A stretch of DNA of 64,000 nucleotides from Pomphorhynchus laevis (lineage: Eukaryota; Acanthocephala; Palaeacanthocephala; Echinorhynchida; Pomphorhynchidae). The notes beneath the pieces were generated by a model. The model was not told the DNA's origin and did no database searches. It saw only the letters and a program-made list of their open reading frames with translations. The position numbers and the translations under genes were made by a program. The DNA lies in NCBI GenBank assembly GCA_012934845.2, contig WNNJ02001507.1, positions 1-64,000 of the forward strand. Reading direction: 5' to 3'. Positions 1 to 9,600 of this stretch are shown in pieces. Numbering within the stretch: position 1 is the first letter of the stretch; each line of letters begins with the position of its first letter.

Positions 1-210
1 TTTATTCTCTGCATTCCCGATTTAGTTAAATAGATAAAACTTAAATAGTTGTGCACATTAAAAGAAAATCCAATATTAAAGACGTCCAAGAGTTTCTTTT
101 TGCATTTAGCGGTGAAAAGTCTCTTATATCATTAAGCCACAATATTGTGAAACTTACAAACTCGTTTCTATTGTTAACTTAACAAGATATACAAAATGAT
201 ATTTTATTTT

Positions 211-434
211 ATATTTTCCAGAATTTAATTTCAAGAAACTTTATTTGAATTCGTTAATTAATGTTCTTAATTCGTTACACAAACAAAAATATATAAATGG
301 AAGCAATTACAAAGATCATATATCATTTATGATATATTTTCCAGAATCAGTATTAATTTCAAGAAACTTTATTTGAATTATGTTCTTAATTCGTTACACA
401 AACAAAAATATATAAATGGAAGCAATTACAAAGA
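211..434. repeat. Two-copy direct repeat, 123-bp spacing
   Basis: A block of about 105 bp starting at 211 (atattttccagaat) recurs at 334 with small indels, including loss of a 9-base piece after tttgaatt. It lies 3' of CLASRP exon 10, probably in an intron. No coding sense is seen. Confidence 0.8.
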
Positions 435-648
435 CTTTAAAACAATAAATAATTCAATAGAACAAAAAGCTAAATAGTTACAGTAAATACGATACTACGA
501 CATTACGAACGTAGTATTACTAGGTAATTACGATGGTGGTATTACAAATTATAATATTATAATTTAGTATTATTTTGTATTAAACTTGTATAGATTAAAC
601 AGTTATAGATTAAACTTATATCAGATAAAATAAAATAAACACACAAAC

Positions 649-690
649 CGTTTAGATGATTCGTATTTAGGGCTTAATCTCGGAATAAAG
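649..690 (-). CDS. CLASRP: CLASRP exon 10 (end uncertain)
   Basis: Encodes SFIPRLSPKYESSKR, matching ARRDSPTYDPYKR. The proposed donor GTTTGT at 647-648 is weak. If it is not used, the frame stops within 30 bases. No further exon was found in bases 1-640. Confidence 0.6.
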
Positions 691-3600
691 CTAAAAAGGA
701 ATAAAAGGTTGTAATTAAAAGGCTAGTAAATACCTAGGTGATCTCCTATCATTATGTCGAACTCGTCTCTCCTTAGCTATTCGTCTTTCACGTCTTGCCT
801 TACGCCCCTTCAGAAAAAGCAATTTACTTTTGTAAAATTGTTTTAAAAACAATTCCCAAAGTATGTAGCAAAAACGAGAAATTCAAATATATGGACAACA
901 AAAACAATCAAAAATTTAATTTTTATTAAAAATAATTTTTTTATCCAAAATTTTTATAATAAAAGTATTGAATATCGACATTAAAATATAAATAAGATTT
1001 AAATTTATAATGTAATAATCAAACGTAAAGTAAAAGTTATCAATGATAATTTGACTGGAAATTCTTACTGAAAATTGAGCTTTCTCAGCTTCAATAATTT
1101 TGTGTTGGTTCAAAGCGTCGATTTCTTCTTGATCAAATGTCAACATTCTATAAAGTCAAAAAATGTCAAATATGAAAATATATACCCTACCGGACATAGT
1201 CGCCCATGTACATGCCATATTTGAGAGCAGATACGTTAAATTGATGTTTGTGTTCGTTTGTAAGATGATTAACGTTTACGAGAAGATCTAAAGATTTTTT
1301 AAAAACATTATAAAAACTTAATTTCATCAGTTTCTTAAATATATTATTGAAACTTGTATTTAGAAATTTAAACTTTTTGAGTCAACTTTACAAATGATGC
1401 ATTAGATCCAAATTAAAGTAATCAATATTAACAGTGTAATTTTATTAAAATCAAGCTTATTTAAAATTAATTGTTAAAAAATTAAAATTATTAAAATAGA
1501 CTACATGTAAATACGAATAAGTTTAATATTAATTAAAAAATTGTTTTATTGATTTTTTATTTTAATTTTTAAATTAAAAACAGTATTGAAGCAGATTCCA
1601 ACAGTATAATTTTTTCATCGGTTTCCAAATAGATTTTTTATCCAAATAACGTTTAGTTAAATGTAAAATGACAGTCAGATAAAACTTAAATTAAAAATAT
1701 TTCAAATGTAATATAATTTTAAAGCACATTCCTCGAATTTAAAGTTATAAAAGCAATAAACACACATATTTTCAATAGTAACTAGATATTTTGAATATCA
1801 TATCATTTACAAACATCATCCAGCAGAAAAATACACACTATTAAAATCATCATCCAGGAGCAAATATGCGTTATGCCATTAAACGATTATGCAGTAATTT
1901 GTAATAAAGGGTCAAATATTTCAAATAACTACATAATAAACAAATGTCGAAAATGCGAAACGACGAATCACTACGAAATAATGATTTCCTTGATAGATAT
2001 GTCTTAACTATTTTTCGATCGCAAATTGATATTTTACAAATTTAAAATATCAGACATAACAACCGCTAGCTTTAAAATATAATATTAATTAATATTAAAT
2101 ATATATTAATGATAATACATATCATATATTAGTATCTCAAAGCGGTATTCCCTTATCAAACTCTGCGGATATAAACCACAGTGAAAAAGTCAAATACATA
2201 CTAATATATCAAATAGCTTTTGGTTACAAAAGTCCATGAAAAGCGCTGAAAAGTATAGGCTATATTAAAGTCCATGAAAGAGCTACCTAAGTCCATCTCG
2301 TCTAAATCTAGATTTTCGGTATCAAGGTCCTCAATTACAGGTTTAGCGTCATTGGTCTTATTTGAAAAATCGGAGCCATACGAATAATAAATAGCAGCCT
2401 TATTCTCAGACCTAAATAATAACAGATTCATAAAACAGTTTATCAGTACGTACTTTTTTTCCACAAAATCTGTCGTGCACTGTTGTTGGGCAATACATCC
2501 GAACTTTTCATCCAGGTTAATCTGTTGTAGACATTGTTTCTCAGATGCTACAAAATAAACAAGAAACTGTTTTAAAAAAGTATTGAATTTTTTGTTTAGT
2601 AAAAAATTAAGGTATTAAGGTTAACAAAAGTTCGGCGAGCGTCTTAGTTTAGATACTATTTTGTTGTAAAATTTACTTTGATAAAATTATCAATATCACA
2701 TTACTATGATAGTCGACTCGGAATGAATTTGCTTAATAACGGAGTTATGCCATTATCAAATTTATGTATTAAAACAACAAATTCATATTTCAATTTATTT
2801 ATTGTTCAATTTAAATTTTCTTTAATTTATATTTTGTATTTTATCATCAAACTAACTTTTGTTGATTAATAAAGTACATATTTAAATTGTACTCGATATA
2901 ATTAAGTGCAAACCGATTTGTTTGATAAAACCTGAATATTCAAATATATTCAAATATAATTGTGTACGTTTTATTTAATAAAAAAATTTAATTCAACATC
3001 TAATTCAGTTCATTTCCTGAAAATAATAGGGTAGTAAAAAACATTTATTGTATATTTTCTGCTTTAAACTATAATTTCTTTGATGTGAGATTCTGTAATT
3101 TATATAATTTAATATTTTCAAATTAAATATTAAAATATTTATTAATCTATTAGATTAAAAAAATATAGGTGAAACTATTTATTGTACTAAAGCAGGGATG
3201 TCAAGGTCAAATAAGCAACGGGTCATTTCTTAAGCTCGCGAGCCGCATTACAAAAATATGGTCTTAAAATGATTTTTCAAAGATAAATATCTATTCCCGG
3301 GATAGAGATATCTTTATAATAAAGATAAATGTTTTTCTGACAACTTTAATATGAACGTATATTTTATTTAAGTTGTATGTATGAAAAATGCTTTTCACAT
3401 AGATACTTCCATACATGCATGAAATCTTCGAAGTAAATTTTTTTATCTTCCAGTATTTTTTACTTAAATAGAAATATATGGACGAGACGTCCCCTGCTTG
3501 ATATTTTCCTATCAAAGCAGTGTCATTTTGAAGATAAATCAATCCCGAATGCAGTTCTAGGGTTCTCTTGCAGCAGATAAAGAAAAAAGGCTTATAAAGA

Positions 3601-6600
3601 GAGAAAAGGCAGTCTTGTGATGCCCAAAGTCTTCAAAGTGTTTGTCAAATTCAGATTTGCATTATCAATTTTTGATATGCGTGGAAAAATCAAGATCAGA
3701 ATGATAATGTTTTTATTTTCAACAACATGGCAAATTAATTATGGTGATTTTACTTAAATGTGCTCTGAAAATTGCAATTTCATCACAAATGTGGGTTATC
3801 AGTTTATTTTTCACTTGTAGATTAACAAAATCTATTGTTTCAGTTTTGTTTTCAAGAAAATACGTAATACATTCAATTCGTTAGTGTAAAATCTTTTAAA
3901 CTTATGACAATATAGCCATCGAACCTCTTTAAGAACATCTTCAAATTCTAAGTTTCAAGAGCAGCAAAACAATTACGATGATTAAGAGTCCAAGAACGTT
4001 AGTAACTATCTTAGTAACAGTTTTATCAGAAGTTCTAAAACCTTTGATACACAGAATTTGTTGGTGAATCAAACAATAAAATGTCACAATATCTTCTTTT
4101 CCGTAAACTTGTATTTTAAAGCTTTACTAAGCAAAGTCTCAAATCCATTACTGGCAAATGTCATAGATTTGGCACTATCTGTCTGAAACAAGCTTATCAA
4201 GAAGAAACTTTTGATCTTCTAGCAAACAGAATACTGAATTTAAAATATCCTTTCTAGTTTTTGTGTATTTCAAAGAAATGATGTCTAGCAACTTTTCCGT
4301 TATATTCACGTAACATCACATGGCCTATCTATGTTATTATTTCGGCCACGGTATTTATTGATAAGGAGATATCTACAAATTTATGGCGAACCTCAAGAAA
4401 CAGCATTTGTGCAGATTTTATAATGCAATCTTTGATCAATGCACCATCAGCAAATGGTTTGCCTTAACGTGACAATAGATAGCTTATTTCGTAACTGGCA
4501 CGTGTTACAGATTTGCTTCAAACTGTGAAATTTGTGAAGAAATTGTGTTGGCTTAGTACGACCCTATGCGTCTTGTTGAATGCGTCTTCCCGAAAATACC
4601 CTTCATTTCTATTGTACTATTCGCCGTGGTTTGTAGAGTAGTGAGTCTTATATTAAACGCATTAATACTTCTTATCTTGCTCTGTCAGATTATGCAAACA
4701 AGTTCGTTCTAAGCCTCAATGTACAAATATTCTAGCATACATCTTTTTCGAAACGTTCTTCCAATTTATAAATTTAAATTGGTTTTTTTTATTTTGTCAA
4801 ACACGATCTTTTTCGATCGTGTTTGAATAGAAACAAATACAACTTAAATGAGTAACTGTACAAGATGATGCATACGTCCAAAATTCTTCCGTCCAAACTC
4901 GTTTTAGAACGACTTAAAGTTGATTAGCAAGATATAGTACGATTATTTATGAAAATAAATATTAAAATACATTGAATTCATTGTACAGTACAGTCATTGA
5001 AGAAAAATCAAATTTAAGAGTTTGTAATAACTGGAGTTAATAAACATAATCACGGAAGAGTTAACACGACTAGGCGAACAATAAGAGATCATTTGCACTA
5101 AAGTCAAAAAAGAAAAATATAAAAGTCTTAATAACTGGTACTACAAGACAGTTTTGTAGAGTTAACAAAATAAATTAAAAATAATTGTTTTATATTAAAA
5201 AAAATGATCCATTAATGTTTAAAAATTCGTCTACTTTCAGTTCGTCCAACCGATTATTTCAGTGGTAATATACAAGTTGTATATTTTATTGTATTTGTAT
5301 GTAAAGTGTTTGTCATAAACCATTTAACCACGTTCATAAAAACAATGTTTAATAAAGTTTAAATTATTAAAGTTTAAATTATTAAGTTTAAATATTAATA
5401 TTAATTAATTATTAATTTAAATATTAATAAATTAATTTGATTATTAAATAATTAAAGTAAAAATTATTATTATTTTAAATTATTAAATCTAAGTAACAAT
5501 GTTTAATAATCTATTATTTAATATTTAAACAATTTTCTTTAAATATAAAGACACTATTAACCAATATCTAATTCAAGAACTTGTTTTCTTTTCAAAAATT
5601 AAACAATTCTTTTTTTAATGTATTCAAAATGCTGTTTTATTGTTCTTTTATTTAAATATTTCCATATTGTTAAGCTCGTCAAATTACAGACAGAGATCTT
5701 ATTTCACAGAGAGCACAAGCTTATTTTCGCTGCTGTCCAATAAAAAGATAAATCGTAAATCCACCACATTAACAACATGCTAGCATTAACAATATGATTA
5801 ATTAAAAGCGTAACCCACTTCCTGTTACATCATTTTGCACTAGCAGTCGATACCTCTCGTAGTTACACATTCGTTCTTCATTCAATTCTTCATCATTCGG
5901 TCTAAAGTTGAGCAATTTTATTAAAAAAAAACATAAAAAATTAAAACGTAACATTTTACAAAAAATAATGCCGGTTTCGTGTTAAAAAAAGCTTTGTCGT
6001 TTATAGCACAGCAACAAAATAACTTGAAGATTACTCATTTAAATTACAGGAACAATCAGGAAAATAAATTGATTTTAGTATTGAATTTCACTAGTTCCTA
6101 CTAGCATCTTCAGAACATTTTTAAAACCAAATTAATTTCAAATTAATTTAGCTTTTTATAGACAAATTAATCCCAATTTATATTATCAACTTATGAATAA
6201 TATAACAACTTATATTGATATCAACATAGTATTAAAGAATTATTAAATATTACTAATATATTAGAATAATATATATATATTATAATAATATTATAATTTT
6301 TGAATGTGTATGCTAAAATAAATTGCCTAATTCCTGTTGTTTACGTTTTTTACAGGAATTAAAAAAAACTAAAAAAATAAAAAACTAAAAAAATTTAAAA
6401 AATAAAAATAAAAAATTACAATAAAAATCATTTAAAATTAAGAATTCGTAAAACAAAAATTTGAAATAGGAAATGATTTCAATTAGATTTGCAAAATGCA
6501 AGACTAAAATCTTTCATATTATCGAAAAATCAATAAAGTTGACGAGCCAAGTGATCGTAACTGACACTAATGTACCGAAAACAGGATACAGGTATTTGAT

Positions 6601-9600
6601 AAGTAGCTGATGAGGTCCATGTATAATGAATGAAATGTAGCAAAATTTACAAAATAACAACAACAATTTCTTGAAAAAAAAACGATATACAATATTTTTC
6701 CTGTAAACCACTTGTACGGATGTCAGGTCGTAGAGGCAGTCCACGAATCAAACTACTACAGACATCGCGATTCTGGGCGACAAACCAGAATTCTATTTAA
6801 GATGGCCCAACGCAGTCTTCAGCCAGTTTCGAGATTTGATCTCTACACCTGCATCTAGGCCAACCTCGAGTTCTCTTTCCATAGAATCCGGTCTGGAAAA
6901 CCCTCTGAGGAAAGCGATCCTTAGACATCCACAGAACGCACCTAGCCACCTCAGCTGACTTTCTTCGATGTGGAAAAGCAGCAACTTTACTCCGAGTTTA
7001 TCCCGGATGACCGAATTCCTAACCATATCTCTAAGGCTAAGACCGGCCACATCGCGAAGGAACTCATTTCGGTTGCCTGTACCCGAGATATTATCCTTAC
7101 GATCATAATTAAAAGCTCATTACCATAGGTTGAAATAGGAACGAAGATTGCGTAGTAAACCGAAAGCTTCGCCCGAAGACTCAACAACACTTCACCACGA
7201 CATACCTGTACAACGAACGCACTACTGCGTTAGGTGCACAAATCCGCTTCTCAATCTCCTTGATGTTCCTGCCGTCTCTCGAGAACAATACCCAAAGAAA
7301 TGTGATGTTCTCCACATCAGGAAGAATCTTTTCTCCAATCCGGATTGACATTGGCAACTGAATCCGAGACGAACACATAGAGACAGTCTTGGAGTACCAA
7401 ACAACATCCCTAACGCTTGTTATTCCATCGTGAATCGATCTAGTAGGCATTGTAAGTCCTCCGGACAAGAAGCCAACAAAACAACGTCATCTGCAAAAAG
7501 CAGAGATGGTATCCTGTTGGAACCGAACTGAAAACCGGCATCCGTCAGAGCAGCCCGTTTTGAAATTTTGTCCATGTAAACAAGGAACAAAAGTGGAGAC
7601 AAAGGACAACCCTGACGTAGCACAACGCCTATTAGAAATGATTCAGACTTCATACCTAGATACCTAGAACACGAACACAACTCATACTTTGTTCATATAG
7701 AGAAGTCACAGCTACCCGAAAATAGTGTGGGACTTTATACTCCCTTAGTACATACCACAACCTCTCTCGCGGAACTCGGTCGAACGCCTTCTCCAAATCA
7801 ACAAAGTACATGTAGACCGGTTGAGCGGACTCCCAAGACAGTTCAAGGATAGTTGAGAGAGTAAAGAGCTGATCCGTAGTTCCACGACCTGGACGAAAGC
7901 CGCGTTGTTTCTCTTGCAACTGTCTTTCAACTATAGATCATATTCTTAACTCAAGAATCCTAGCAAATAGTTTACCAGTTTGGCTAAGAAGAGTGATGCC
8001 CCGATAATTGGAACATACTCTTCAGTCACCTTTCTTTAAGATCGGTACCACCTCCACAGTTCTCCACTCACTTACCACCTTGCCCGACTTCAATGCAACG
8101 TTGAAGATCTCTGTTAGCATCTTCATGCCAACAACGTCGAAAGCCTTTAACGCTACAGGTCGAATCTCGTCTACTCCAGAAGACTTGTCATTACATCGGT
8201 TCTAAAGACTCTACTTCTACAAGAGAAGGCATATCCATTGGATTAAGGAGACTCCAAAAATGCTCTTTCCAACAACCAAGATTTTCCTCAATGTCAGTCA
8301 GCATAGATCCTCTCTTGTCATAGACAGTTTGAGGAGTTTTCTGCTTTCCAACACGAAGGTTTCTGATCGTCCTCTAGAACATCTTTGAAGCTGACCAATA
8401 ATCAAGTTATAAGTGCTCTCCAAACTTCTCCCAAGTCGCCTTCTGCGCTTCGGTAACTGCTCGAACTGAAGCTCTCTTTGCCCTTAGACAAAGTTGCCTT
8501 ATGAGTCAGTTTCTTCTGTTGGACAAAATCTCTAACTGTTGGTGCCCACCAAACAGTTCGAGTATTTTCTCCGCGACAAGCACCTAATGCCTTCGAGCCA
8601 AAACTTTTCACAGTTGCTTAGGCAAGCGAGATTCTGAACATCTCCCATTCTTGATTAATGCTCTTCAACTCTTCTGGTAACCGAGAGAAGTCCTTCCGGA
8701 TGTAGGGCGTACTAAACGCTCCCAGCACGCCCTCACACGACGTTTGGGTTTACCAGGCTTGTCTGGCATCCAATCCTGCCATCGAAGTTTACTAACTACA
8801 AGGTAGTGATCGGTTGACAGATCAGCTCCTCTCTTCACACGAGTGTCCAGAACATAAAGTCGCAGATCGGATTAAACGATTACAAAATCGATCATTGATC
8901 TTCGACTGAGAGAATCTTGATGCTATGTGTATCTATAGATCTCATTGTGTTCAAACATTGTGTTGGTTATGCATAAATTGTTACGAGAACAAAAAAGCAA
9001 TAATTCAACACCACTCGCATTCAGATTAGAGAGTCCGTTCCTCCCCAACACTCCCTTCCAAGTGATACTTTCGCTACAACATGAGCATTAAAGTCACCCA
9101 ATAGAACGAGGGAATATCCAGCAGGAGTACTATCAAGCAGAGCCTAAAAATCTTCCACGAAGGCTAAGTATTCCAAAATAATGTTAGGAGCATGCGCACA
9201 CACAACAGTTATATCCTTTCCCTCTTTAACTATAAGTCTCAACGACGCAAACATTTCGTTCATTGGGTTAAACTATCTACCACGAACAACAACCGGGGAC
9301 TTTTAAGTATCCATACACTCGCCTGTCGTCGCTTTCCGTTGGTAACTCTCGAATAGTTCAAGGTCCAACCTTGATCCAAAAGTTTAGTTCCAGTTCCAGA
9401 ATAGTGAAGAGAAGTCACTCCGACTATTTCAAGACCGAAGCGAGCCATCTCTTCAACTAATTCTAGTTCCTTCCCCGCCAGCGAGATGGCATTCCACCTT
9501 CCTACATGAAGGCTAGTCCGCTTAGGATGTTAATGTCTCTATCGCTGTTTCCGAACAACTGCCTGGTCACAGGCACCCGAAAATGAAAACTCCTCCGGTC

